From JBBQLG01 sp964251665 (GTDB lineage Bacteria; Bacteroidota; Bacteroidia; Cytophagales; Spirosomataceae): DNA of 64,000 nucleotides. The stretch is from positions 1 to 64,000 of the forward strand of contig CAXUKO010000007.1 of the NCBI GenBank assembly GCA_964251665.1, written 5' to 3'. The position numbers were made by a program, and so were the translations under genes. Positions within the stretch are counted from its first letter, which is position 1. Every line of letters begins with the position of its first letter. Shown piece after piece: positions 42,645 to 51,768 of the stretch. The notes beneath the pieces were generated by a model. It was not told the origin of the DNA. It saw only the letters and a program-made list of their open reading frames with translations, and did no database searches.

Positions 42645-45578
42645 TTGCTACCTGCTCTTGAGTCCGTATATAATAAGCTCTCTAATATAAATGGACGTTG
42701 GTTTACTTGTAAAGTGAAGCTTAATTATACCCCCAAGTTTATTTCAAGAAATCTAAATTTCGATTTTACAATTAAATGCAAGACGAAAGAGGTAGTATCT
42801 GGAGGAAATGGGATTTACACTTACACACCTTCATCATATGATTACGCAAATAAGCAGGTATCTAATCAAGATATAATAGATGAATTAGTAAGTAAAAACG
42901 TCGAGGTAATTGCAATTACAGACCATCACTTTATTGATGTTGAGAGAATATTAGATTTACAAGAAATAAGTAAAGGGAAAATTACTGTTCTGCCAGGAAT
43001 AGAATTTTTAGGAGATTCAAGAGGTAAAGAACCAATTCACTTTATTGGCATTTTTTCAGAAGATTGTAATATCAGTCATATTTGGGGACAGATTGAAAAC
43101 CTTACCCCTATAAACAGAATTCGTAGCGAACAGAGAAACCCAAATCAAATATATTGCAATATTATTGACACTTGTAATTTAATAAAGAGATTAGGAGGAA
43201 TTATAACTATTCATGCAGGCGAAAAAAACAATAGCATTGAAAATATAACTCATTCTTTACCTCAACATGCAGCGCAAAAAATTGACATAGCTAACGCAGT
43301 TGATATATATGAATTGGGGAAAGTAACTGATGTTGATGGCTATAATAAAGTTGTCATGCCTTTTTTAGAAAGAACAATAAATAAAAGACTGCCTCTAATA
43401 CTTTGTTCTGATAATCACGATATAAAAAATTATAAAATTAAACAAAATTTATGGATAAAGGGAGATCCTAATTTTTCTACTCTTAAACAACTTATAAATC
43501 AAACTGACAGAGCTTTTATTGGAACTAAGCCACCAAATCTGGATATTATCGAAAACAATCCTACAAAATATATTGACAAATTAAAGGTAAACAAGAAAGC
43601 AGATTCTTCATTTGAAGAAATATGGTTTAACAATACGGAGATTTTGTTGAATCCCGGATTAGTAGCTATAATCGGCAACAAAGGGAACGGTAAAAGTGCA
43701 ATAACAGACATTTTAGGATTGTGTGGTAATACTCACAATCAAGATGGCTTTTCGTTTTTAAACATTAACAAATTTTATAAAAATAGACAAGAAAAAGCTA
43801 TAAATTTTGAAGCTACACTAACTTGGAAAAGCGGCAGAGAAGTATCTTATTGCCTGTCTCACTTAATTGACAAAAACCAAGAAGAACGCATTAAGTATAT
43901 ACCTCAAAGCTATTTAGAGAAACTTTGTGTATCAATTGAGGGAAAGGATTTTGAGAATGAATTAAAGGCAATTATTTTTTCTCACATTCCACAAAATGAG
44001 AGATTAGGAAAAAATAGCTTAGATGAGCGGATAAATCACAAAACGAGTATAATAAGAAGTAATATTGAAGAAATAAAATCGGAAATTTCTATACTAAATA
44101 GCGAAATTTTATTATTGGAAGAAAAAAACAGCCCCCTATTCTTATTGAGGTTAAATGAGAGTTTAACGAAGAAAAACGAAGAACTTGAATCTCATTTTAA
44201 ATTAAAACCTGATGAAATACACCCTCCAACTTATGAGGTCGGAGGAATCCATGAAGAACTTAACTTATATATTAGTTCACTAAGGTCTGAAAACGAACAA
44301 TTAATTCAAGAATTCAATAACGCTGATTTAGAGATTGGAAATCTACATAAGGTGATTGAATCTTTGAGTCAAGTAAAACAAAAGTATGAATATTTGAAAA
44401 TTGAGTTGGATTCGCAAATTGAAGAAAGTAGAGCAAAATTAGAGCAATTCGGCTTAAGTATTAATGCCATTTTTAGCTATCAGGTCGATTTAGAATCCAT
44501 TAATAATCTTATTGCTAAAAACAGTAAGTTAGTTGAAGATTACAAATTGATTACAGCTGAAGACAGCGAGAATATTTCTCGACGGAAGTCTATTAATTCG
44601 GAATTATTGGATTTGCAATCTAGACTAGATCTTCCTGCTAAACAGTACCAAGAGTATCTAACTCAGCTAGATAAATGGGAATTGGGCAAAACTGCAATTG
44701 AGGGTGAAATCGATATTGAGGGTTCTATACATAATATCCAGTTTGTAATTAGTTACGTCAAGGATCAACTAAAAAGTGACATAAAGGAAAAGTATCAGAA
44801 AAGGAAAATATTAGTCAAAGAAATTTTCCAAAAAAAGCAACTGATTTTGTCTATTTATAAGGGTTTTTACAAATCAGTTACAGATTTTATTGATAATCAT
44901 GATGACTTGATGAACTCCTACAAAATATCTTTCGATACTTTATTTAAAGAAAATGATTTATATAAGAAGTTTGAATCTTTTATTAATTTTAGCTCAAGGG
45001 GCAGTTTTAGCGGAGTTGTTGATGGTTTGACTATTGTTAGAGACCTATTTGAAAATTGCAATTTTTCAAGTGAACATGAAGCATATTTCTTTGTCAATTC
45101 TATATTTGATCGTATAAGAAATGATAATAGAAATGGGGAGAGTTTTTACGTTGAAGTCAAGCCTCAACTTAAATCAGGAAACACTCCACTAGAATTTTAT
45201 AATTTTATTAGCGGATTAGATTATTTAGCTCCCGTTTATGATTTAAAATTAAGCAATAAGAATGTTTCTCTTCTATCTCCTGGAGAAAGAGGGGCTTTAT
45301 TATTGATATTTTATTTGATACTTGATAATAACAACATTCCCCTAATAATAGATCAACCTGAAGAAAATTTAGATAACCAGAGTGTATATAACACGTTAGT
45401 TCCATTTATAAAAATGGCAAAATATAATCGACAAGTCATCATTGTCACACATAATCCAAACCTAGCTGTGGTATGTGATGCAGACCAGATTATTCATGTT
45501 CGTATGGACAAGGAAAACAAAAATGAAATATTTATTAAATCAGGAGGATTAGAAAACTCAGAAATATCCAACAAATAG
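42645..45578 (+). CDS. PHP-domain / SMC-like ATPase (TrlF-type), candidate defence protein
   Basis: A 977-residue protein in visibly AT-rich DNA. The N-terminus is PHP-like: motif II IAITDHHFID (about residue 87), GIEF (about 120), IITIHAGEK (about 186) and CSDNHDIK (about 257). The first metal-binding motif, normally HxH, appears as YTYT in GIYTYTPSSYDY. The ATPase follows with Walker A IGNKGNGKSA (about 350), a central coiled coil, then signature LSPGERGALL, Walker B LIIDQPEENLDN and H-loop VTHNP near the C-terminus. No ATG precedes the PHP segment in frame; the TTG at 42645 is assumed, so the start is uncertain. ATPases of this kind occur in phage-defence islands. Confidence 0.75.
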   Translation: MLPALESVYNKLSNINGRWFTCKVKLNYTPKFISRNLNFDFTIKCKTKEVVSGGNGIYTYTPSSYDYANKQVSNQDIIDELVSKNVEVIAITDHHFIDVERILDLQEISKGKITVLPGIEFLGDSRGKEPIHFIGIFSEDCNISHIWGQIENLTPINRIRSEQRNPNQIYCNIIDTCNLIKRLGGIITIHAGEKNNSIENITHSLPQHAAQKIDIANAVDIYELGKVTDVDGYNKVVMPFLERTINKRLPLILCSDNHDIKNYKIKQNLWIKGDPNFSTLKQLINQTDRAFIGTKPPNLDIIENNPTKYIDKLKVNKKADSSFEEIWFNNTEILLNPGLVAIIGNKGNGKSAITDILGLCGNTHNQDGFSFLNINKFYKNRQEKAINFEATLTWKSGREVSYCLSHLIDKNQEERIKYIPQSYLEKLCVSIEGKDFENELKAIIFSHIPQNERLGKNSLDERINHKTSIIRSNIEEIKSEISILNSEILLLEEKNSPLFLLRLNESLTKKNEELESHFKLKPDEIHPPTYEVGGIHEELNLYISSLRSENEQLIQEFNNADLEIGNLHKVIESLSQVKQKYEYLKIELDSQIEESRAKLEQFGLSINAIFSYQVDLESINNLIAKNSKLVEDYKLITAEDSENISRRKSINSELLDLQSRLDLPAKQYQEYLTQLDKWELGKTAIEGEIDIEGSIHNIQFVISYVKDQLKSDIKEKYQKRKILVKEIFQKKQLILSIYKGFYKSVTDFIDNHDDLMNSYKISFDTLFKENDLYKKFESFINFSSRGSFSGVVDGLTIVRDLFENCNFSSEHEAYFFVNSIFDRIRNDNRNGESFYVEVKPQLKSGNTPLEFYNFISGLDYLAPVYDLKLSNKNVSLLSPGERGALLLIFYLILDNNNIPLIIDQPEENLDNQSVYNTLVPFIKMAKYNRQVIIVTHNPNLAVVCDADQIIHVRMDKENKNEIFIKSGGLENSEISNK

Positions 45579-45704
45579 TAGAAATTCTTGAAGGCACTTA
45601 CCCTGATTTTAATATGCGAACCAACACCTATAAAAATTAGCTATTGCCGGATAAATAACACATATTTTTTTGCGTTATTAGAGAAAAAGATTACTCTTTA
45701 TAAA

Positions 45705-46271
45705 ATGAGTGAAGAAACACTTAATATGCTTAACCTTGCTAGTCATCATGAAGCAGGGCATGTTGCATATGGATACTTTGTTGGCTGGGCTGTCGAAAGC
45801 GTCGATGTTTTTATAGAGAATGATATATATAAAGGAGCAAGCACGATTTATGATTTTAAAGCAGATAATGATTTTTTGGTACTTCTAAATAACAATTTAA
45901 ATTTAGTTTTGACCGAATCAAATAAAAGTTCTCTTATAAAGAGATTTATTACGACCCTTGGTGGTTCAATTGCTGAATCAAAATTTCTTAATAAAGATTT
46001 TATAAAAGTTTTGACGCGAAACGAAAGTGATCTACGGAAAGTGCTTTATTTTTCTAAAGCCATAATCTCTTTAACAGATAACAAGGAATTGCCTCAAAAA
46101 ATAACGCAAAATGCTACTACATTAATTAATCTTGATGCAGTTGAAAGTGCAGTCGAAAGAATTAGCCAGCTTGTGGTTAGTTCAGACAATTATCATGTAA
46201 ATAGAAGTGATATAGAAATTATAATTAATGATTGCAAGATACCTCTGTTGGATATGAAAATCTATTTATAA
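45705..46271 (+). CDS. Stand-alone M41 (FtsH-type) metalloprotease-like protein
   Basis: A 188-residue protein starting MSEETLNMLNLASHHEAGHV. HHEAGH gives the HExxH zinc motif, and a later LGGSIAESKF...RNESDLRKV supplies the downstream Asp ligand seen in FtsH (ASNDL). The AAA+ unfoldase and membrane anchor of FtsH are absent. It follows the PHP/ATPase gene after 126 nt in the same AT-rich stretch, suggesting a two-gene system, with ATPase sensing and protease acting. A TTG at 45588 would extend it by 39 residues. Confidence 0.7.
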   Translation: MSEETLNMLNLASHHEAGHVAYGYFVGWAVESVDVFIENDIYKGASTIYDFKADNDFLVLLNNNLNLVLTESNKSSLIKRFITTLGGSIAESKFLNKDFIKVLTRNESDLRKVLYFSKAIISLTDNKELPQKITQNATTLINLDAVESAVERISQLVVSSDNYHVNRSDIEIIINDCKIPLLDMKIYL

Positions 46272-46315
46272 AAATGCTCAGGGTTAAAGTTATAACTTTA
46301 ACCCTGAGCATTTTT
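46270..46315. terminator. Bidirectional terminator
   Basis: A near-perfect 23-bp-arm palindrome (AAAAATGCTCAGGG ... CCCTGAGCATTTTT) between the convergent protease-like gene and the small Cys-rich gene, with T-runs in both directions. Confidence 0.85.
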
Positions 46316-46505
46316 ATAAGCTTTTTCGTTTCCGTCTTGATGCTTTAGCACACCCTATACAACAGAAAGCTGAATCCATTCGTATGCTTGCATACTCTCT
46401 ATTACAATGGACACATTCCTTTTGATAACGAACTCTCCATTCTCCTCTAAAGGCATACAGGTACTTAAAATTTCGTACTGGCTTACTTTTTTCTTGTGTT
46501 TCCAT
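46314..46505 (-). CDS. Small Cys-rich, basic protein (63 aa)
   Basis: Two CxxC-type pairs (KECVHCNREYAS; FCCIGCAKASRRKR) suggest a zinc ribbon or knuckle, in a basic chain starting METQEKSKPVRN. The ATG at 46505 is used rather than the TTG at 46511. It lies between the defence-like pair and the primase remnant and may belong to the mobile-element debris. No family is recognised. Confidence 0.55.
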   Translation of the reverse strand: METQEKSKPVRNFKYLYAFRGEWRVRYQKECVHCNREYASIRMDSAFCCIGCAKASRRKRKSL

Positions 46506-46586
46506 TTTCAATAAAAGTTAATTTAATTTGTTTACGTTTCGGTCTAAATAATGGTGGGGAAAATGGTTTAGATAATGGTAAGTATG

Positions 46587-47140
46587 TCACGAATCGTGTC
46601 CAGTACTCACATTTTTAGCCTTTCCCTGAATCATCTCATTAAAATCATTGAATGGACTATACAGGTTTGAACGATCATTTACAGCAAGTCCGAGTGATTT
46701 AAGTTTTTCAACGGCTTTACCTCCAGTCGGGTCATTATCCAGAAAGCAGTTAATCCACTTGGCGTCTTGTAGGGTAGGCAATACTTGGTTTAGATTAGTC
46801 GTAGAGTTGAGTATGACCGTTGTCAAGTTGGGAACTGATAGTCGGTAGTATGTCAGTGCTGATAAAAAGTCGAAGAAGCCTTCAACACGTTAACTGTTAG
46901 CGAATCTTCAACGCGAACGGTAGTGTACATACTTTGCCCTAACCAGCCTTTAAACTTAGCATTACGCAAAGCGTAGCTACCAATGTCCGTTTTAAATCCT
47001 AGGGAGAAGTAACGTTCTCCCTTATTCGTGTAATGTATCTCTTGTAAGTATTTAGTTGCCAGCGAAAACGGTATTCCCCTGTGATGTACATAGGCTAACA
47101 AACTACTGTGTTCAAGCGGTTTGGCTTGAATCAAATGCAT
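46587..47140 (-). pseudogene. Frameshifted, truncated Toprim/primase-like remnant
   Basis: Two minus-strand frames make one protein. The first reads MHLIQAKPLEHSSLLAYVHH to VEDSLTVNV and hits a stop near 46853. The second continues VEGFFDFLSALTYY, then INCFLDNDPTGGKAVEKLKS, the Toprim motifs (E near the frameshift; DxD as DND). Eight bases (AACGTGTT) lie where six or nine are expected between LTV and EGFF, so one or two bases were lost or gained near 46890. The N-terminal CHC2 zinc finger of mobile-element primases is absent; upstream codons read on to about 47215 without it. Confidence 0.75.
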
Positions 47141-47365
47141 TCCGTCTTTTAGTGTTGACTGACTATTAACTGAAGTTGGGCCGCTAAAAGAAAAAAGTAC
47201 GATAAACCACTCCGACCCCTATATTCTATGCAATAAACATTCGATGTGGGCATACCCTTGCCATGCAGTTTTTAACCGCTGCCCACGCAGATGATTATTA
47301 TATACGGTCTCCGCATTCACTTCAGGATTGCTTAGGTTGGCCGAGTACCACCTGTTCTATCTGCC
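47141..47365. other. 225-bp remnant spacer
   Basis: The right-hand part contains only an extension of the primase remnant's frame (...FSFSGPTSVNSQSTLKDG before the ATG at 47140). No gene or tRNA is seen between it and the DUF72 gene. It probably marks the edge of the accessory patch. Confidence 0.4.
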
Positions 47366-48094
47366 TCAATCCGACTCAGCTGCCAGCAGGTCTTTAAATA
47401 CCAGCGCATCCTGCGTCATGTGGATATTGTTGAAGAATACATACCCCGGCTTACCGGCGGGCAGCAACTCCGTCAAGTCGGCTAATTCGGCCCGCTCAAA
47501 TTTATAGCGCCAGCCACCACGGCCATGCAGCCGGAAATAACACTGCTCCGGCGTCAGGGTCATGGTGGTAAATGGATCAACCACGTGCCACAACTGCAGG
47601 TCAGTGCACAGGTCTTTCACCAACTCTTTATCCCAGTTACCCCGGGGTTCCCAGCCTAAGGTCAGGCCGGTTCGCTTAATCCGGGAAAAGAAGGCAGTCA
47701 GATTGGCAACATGAGCGGCCGTCTGCGTAAAACTGGCGGGGCATTGAAACAGAATGGTTGTTGCCCGTAAAGCGGTGGCGCAGGCCAGTGTGCGTTCCCA
47801 GGCTTCATCGACGACGGACGTGGGCTGGAACGAGCCGGCTTCGGCCCGCTCCGACTCAGTAAGTTTTCTGGTCAGGCGTTTATACGTCGGACTTTTGGCC
47901 GAGTGGGTAATCAATTGCCAGGCTTTCAGGGTAAATTCAAAGTCAGCAGGCACCTCATCCCGCCAGCGCGCCAGGGTAGTCAGTTGCGGAGGCTGGTAAA
48001 ACGTATGCTGCACCTCCACGCAGGAGAAGCGCTGAACATAATCGGCTTTGGTGCCATTGAAACCACAGGTACCTACCTGTATCGTATTGGTCAT
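47366..48094 (-). CDS. DUF72 family protein
   Basis: A 242-residue TIM-barrel-type DUF72 protein: VGTCGFNGTKADYVQRFSCV at the N-terminus, EVQHTFYQPPQ, then LGWEPRGNWDKELVKDLC and a C-terminal YFRLHGRGGWRY and GYVFFNNIHM. The family is widespread with unproven function. It lies in ordinary-composition DNA and marks the return to host chromosome. Confidence 0.85.
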   Translation of the reverse strand: MTNTIQVGTCGFNGTKADYVQRFSCVEVQHTFYQPPQLTTLARWRDEVPADFEFTLKAWQLITHSAKSPTYKRLTRKLTESERAEAGSFQPTSVVDEAWERTLACATALRATTILFQCPASFTQTAAHVANLTAFFSRIKRTGLTLGWEPRGNWDKELVKDLCTDLQLWHVVDPFTTMTLTPEQCYFRLHGRGGWRYKFERAELADLTELLPAGKPGYVFFNNIHMTQDALVFKDLLAAESD

Positions 48095-48159
48095 AGAACC
48101 CGGAATCTGGTTTTGTGACAGGATCGGTTAAAGGGACTAACCAACCTACAGCACCACGT

Positions 48160-48729
48160 TCAGTCCATTGCCGGGCGACTGTCAGCGGCCACATCCGAAC
48201 AACGCCATCTGGCCGCAAACGCTGTTTGCTGCCGGGCAAGCAGCAATCGGCTCTGTCTGGTTCTGGTTAACTGCTCGCGGTACAGTGCCAGCACGTTTTC
48301 GCACTGGCCAAGCAATTTAGACCGGGAAGCCTCCTGGGAAAACGTTAGCTGGATTTTTTCAATGTTTTGCTCAACCACCCGAATCGCGTCTTCTAATCGA
48401 CTGAGGTGAGCGTCCTTCGCCTTGATTTGATTATGGATGAGTTCAATCAGCAGTCTGCCGGAATCAACACCGGCATAAACTGGCTCGTTTAGTACCTGCT
48501 GCCATTCGCATTCTAATTGCTGCAATGGTTTTGTCAGGCTGACACCGTCAAACGCTTCGGTAGGCAGCGAAATACGTTTAGCATCATCAAGAATTTCGGC
48601 CCTGAGTAGGTGATCCCCTTTTCGGACAATCGAAGTCAGAAATATGAAAGCCGCTTCGAGACTATCAATTGAACAGGAGAACGTACGAAACCCGGTGTAT
48701 TGATCAATAGCAGTCAAAACCAGAATCAT
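48160..48729 (-). CDS. Hypothetical coiled-coil protein (189 aa)
   Basis: A helical protein with a mixed N-terminal domain (MILVLTAIDQYTGFRTFSCS) and a C-terminal coiled coil (IRVVEQNIEKIQLTFSQEAS; LTRTRQSRLLLARQQTAFAA). It is translated away from the next gene. No motif is recognised. Confidence 0.55.
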   Translation of the reverse strand: MILVLTAIDQYTGFRTFSCSIDSLEAAFIFLTSIVRKGDHLLRAEILDDAKRISLPTEAFDGVSLTKPLQQLECEWQQVLNEPVYAGVDSGRLLIELIHNQIKAKDAHLSRLEDAIRVVEQNIEKIQLTFSQEASRSKLLGQCENVLALYREQLTRTRQSRLLLARQQTAFAARWRCSDVAADSRPAMD

Positions 48730-49201
48730 AGCGGCACAACCTCAATATATGTTTTAAAATCAGTAACTAATATAACGTTCTACATTTGATATGTAAGGTA
48801 AGTAGTCGATATTTTAATCAGTATATGCCCCTACTTGTACTATTGGTGAGCAGGCACGGCTGTTACTCCTTCTGAAATAAATATGAAGTAATCTGTTACT
48901 ATATCCCGATAGTGCGTCGTAAGGGTAAACAGCGGCTCTGGTGAGGGCCAACTACCTGATGCAAACAATCTGGTAACATGCCGAGCCGATGAACCGATCA
49001 TAGCCGATGCGCTGATGCCGTTTAGTAAACGTATGACGGCCTGATTGGGTAAAAAGGTGGGGAAGCAGACAACCGGGAAAGTGAACAACAGTGTACCTCT
49101 TGCTAAATAACAAAAAAAAATAACACAGTAAGACATTAAATCCAGTACCTTGATAGAGATTATGTCGTTATATTGTCAACATACCGCATAACTTACTCAC
49201 G
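48730..49201. other. 470-bp region without a supported gene
   Basis: A weak minus-strand frame (48840-49136) has an implausible hydrophobic/Cys composition and no neighbours, so I do not call it. Nothing else is evident. Confidence 0.4.
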
Positions 49202-49435
49202 ATGAGAAACATAAATATTACTTCAGTAACAAATAGCTTACCAATAAGGGATTTTAGATCCAAATTGGTGAAAGAGATGGCTAACATCAACACGATCAGC
49301 GATTATAATCTGACAACAGCTGACCACCTGCTTTATTTAAAAGATCAGTTGGATCAGGGGCTCATTGATTATGCCCAGTTTCGGATGCTTCGTGATAAGT
49401 TGACGTACGGCGATCATGACAAGTATGTGAGCTAA
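49202..49435 (+). CDS. Small hypothetical protein (77 aa)
   Basis: Begins MRNINITSVTNSLPIRDFRS and ends RMLRDKLTYGDHDKYVS with helical pattern LLYLKDQLDQGLIDYAQFRM (SHOCT-like spacing). It has an independent ATG and stands isolated between non-coding stretches. The call is made on codon pattern only. Confidence 0.45.
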   Translation: MRNINITSVTNSLPIRDFRSKLVKEMANINTISDYNLTTADHLLYLKDQLDQGLIDYAQFRMLRDKLTYGDHDKYVS

Positions 49436-49439
49436 TCGG

Positions 49440-50116
49440 GTAGTCAGGCTGCCAGAACAAGCCAATTTAATGACCCGAATGGGCAGGCTGGATTTAATCG
49501 GACAACTGCCGGACAACCAATTAGTTCACCCCTCCCGGAACGTCTAACCGGATGGAGAGGCCGTCTTTGTTCTCTGCTCAATACATGAAAATAGTATCCA
49601 TAGTACATAAAGCCCGGCCGCATAGCAGCCGGGCTTTCGTTATCCACACCAAATTACTTTCACCTAATTTTATAATCAATCCATTGACTGTTGAACCCGT
49701 GAATGGCTGGGTAGAATGACCAGATGCACTTGACCTACAGGACCTGATCATACAGCATTTATTTACTGACCGAAATATAGGAAAAGTCATTTTATTTACA
49801 AATAGAATTAAAAGTATATTTTTAGTTTATTTTTCTTCTACACTAACAACAAGACAAACTGCTGCTGTCTTCTGTTAACGAACACCCCCACAACTTCCGG
49901 CCAAACCCGAAATTACCTAAGAAATAGGTTGGAAGATCATCACCGTCTTCTGACATACGTCTCTACTTTATGGACTGTTTCTGGGCCGCGCGTTGTCGGT
50001 TGTGAATGGCAAGGCCATAATTATGCCTATTTTTGCCTGTCCTGACGGGGTACCGTTTAGTGCAAGCTGACTTTGCCCGGCAGACGCCCATCGATTGCTT
50101 AACCTGATTCGCCACC
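49440..50116. other. 677-bp intergenic region with one terminator
   Basis: A hairpin (AAAGCCCGGC 49609-49618 / GCCGGGCTTT 49628-49637) is likely a terminator. Beyond it the stretch is largely AT-rich (49775-49850) and contains no gene I can support. The last 300 bp probably hold the promoter of the XRE regulator. Confidence 0.5.
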
Positions 50117-51616
50117 GTGCCGCTCCCCAACGATCATATCCGCCTGTTGTTTGGCCTTAAACTGCGCCAGTTACGCATAGACAAAGGCCTGTCGGCCAGT
50201 GATCTGGCACAGCGGGCCGGTTTGTCGGTCTCTTACATCACCGAAATCGAGAAGGGCCGCAAGTATCCTAAAGCCGACAAAATTCAGGCGCTGGCTACCG
50301 CTATGGATGTCGACTACGACTCGCTGGTATCGCTTAAACTGAGCAAAAAGCTGTCGCCGATCTCGGACCTGCTGCGGTCTAAATTCCTGACCGAAATTCC
50401 CCTTGAACTCTTCGGTATCGACCCGTCTGACCTCCTGGAACTCCTGGCCGAAGCACCGGCTAAAGTTAGTGCCATGGTGCGCACCTTTATGGATATTGCG
50501 CTGAGTTACAACATGAGCGTCGAGCGGCTTTACCTGACCATGCTGCGGTCATATCAGGAACTGCTCGATAACCACTTTGAGGACATTGAAGCCGAGGCTG
50601 ACCGGTTTTTAACCGAATACGCCCCCAACGGGCAAACCGTTACCGAAGGCTTACTGACTAATATACTAAAAACCCGGTTTGAGGTTGTGCTGCGGCCCTT
50701 CGACCCGGTCACTCAGCCTGATCTGGCTTCTATTCGGTCGACGTACCGGCCTGCTACCCGGACGCTGCACCTGAATGCAGGCTTATCGACCGAGCAGCGA
50801 CTATTTGTGCTGGCACGTGAGGTGGGTTTTTTGTACCTCGGCCTGAAAGCCCGCCCGCTCACGTACGCTTACGTGGAAGCAGAATCGTTTGAACAGATCC
50901 TGAACAATTACAAAGCGTCTTATTTTGCCGGTGCCGTACTGATTCGCCGGGCCGATTTAGTCGCCAGTTTAACCGCCCTGTTTGCCCGCGAGACATGGAG
51001 TAACGAGGCTTTCCTGGCCTTAATTGAGGAGTTTGGGGCCACACCGGAGCGGTTTTTCTACCGGTTGAGCAACGTGCTGCCGCGCGATTTCGGTATCGAC
51101 CAACTGTTCTTCTACCGGATTAACCACACGGCTGGCGAAACGAACTTTCAGATTACCAAGGAAATGCACTTATCGCGGGAGTCGGGGCCGCGCGGTTTCA
51201 TGGATGAGCACTATTGTCGCCGGTGGGTGGCCCTGACGCTGTTGCAGGAGTTGACCGTTCGCCAGCGGCAGGGCTTTACCGGCGCACTCTGCCAGACGCA
51301 GCTTTCGCAGTACGCCAATGCGGGAACGACATACTTTATCGTGTCGGTCGCTCACCCCTTTCATCAGGGTATCCAGCCCAATACCGTTCAGGATAACATG
51401 AGCGTGTCGATGTGCTTTGTGATGAACGATGCCCTCCGTCAACAGATGCGCTTTCTGACCAGTCCGGCCAGTCCCATCCCCCACCGGGTGGTTAATGAGG
51501 CCTGCGAACGCTGCGGCATCTTCGACTGTAAGGAACGCGTGGCCGCTCCGACGGTGCTCCAGAAGAAACGGCAGATCGACGCCATGAAGGCTGCGGTCGC
51601 CAGATTGACGGAATAA
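50117..51616 (+). CDS. XRE/ScfR-like regulator with degenerate ImmA/IrrE-type domain
   Basis: A 499-residue protein (GTG start). The N-terminal HTH is LRQLRIDKGLSASDLAQRAG, then SYITEIEKGRKYPK. The middle has an IrrE-type helix where HExxH would be, but it reads VLAREVGFLYLGL, with Arg in place of the first His, so it is probably not a protease. A C-terminal Cys cluster (ACERCGIFDCKER) follows. This layout matches short-chain fatty acyl-CoA regulators (ScfR-type) and the adjacent acyl-CoA dehydrogenase is a plausible target. It may sense an acyl-CoA. Confidence 0.7.
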   Translation: MPLPNDHIRLLFGLKLRQLRIDKGLSASDLAQRAGLSVSYITEIEKGRKYPKADKIQALATAMDVDYDSLVSLKLSKKLSPISDLLRSKFLTEIPLELFGIDPSDLLELLAEAPAKVSAMVRTFMDIALSYNMSVERLYLTMLRSYQELLDNHFEDIEAEADRFLTEYAPNGQTVTEGLLTNILKTRFEVVLRPFDPVTQPDLASIRSTYRPATRTLHLNAGLSTEQRLFVLAREVGFLYLGLKARPLTYAYVEAESFEQILNNYKASYFAGAVLIRRADLVASLTALFARETWSNEAFLALIEEFGATPERFFYRLSNVLPRDFGIDQLFFYRINHTAGETNFQITKEMHLSRESGPRGFMDEHYCRRWVALTLLQELTVRQRQGFTGALCQTQLSQYANAGTTYFIVSVAHPFHQGIQPNTVQDNMSVSMCFVMNDALRQQMRFLTSPASPIPHRVVNEACERCGIFDCKERVAAPTVLQKKRQIDAMKAAVARLTE

Positions 51617-51708
51617 ATACCCATTTAGACAGATTCTTCCATCGTATGGCAATTGGTATAGTAACTGACCCGGCCGGGACTCTTTTACTTCCAATTCTAT
51701 CCACATTG

Positions 51709-51761
51709 CCTTCCTAACCAAACGAGCCTCCCAACATAGGAGGCTCGTTTGGTTAGGAAGG
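51709..51761. terminator. Bidirectional terminator
   Basis: A 23-bp perfect-arm palindrome (CCTTCCTAACCAAACGAGCC... / ...GGCTCGTTTGGTTAGGAAGG) between convergent genes (loop 51732-51738). Confidence 0.85.
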
Positions 51762-51768
51762 CTTAGCA

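Noticed and set aside
47141..47365. tRNA or attachment site at the edge of the accessory patch
   Set aside because: No TPsiC-like sequence or cloverleaf was seen and no direct repeat was found to pair with it.
48840..49136. 98-codon minus-strand frame
   Set aside because: Implausible composition, isolated, and no ribosome-binding context.
49444..49790. Two overlapping minus-strand frames
   Set aside because: They span a terminator hairpin and have low-complexity, Cys/Ser-rich sequences.
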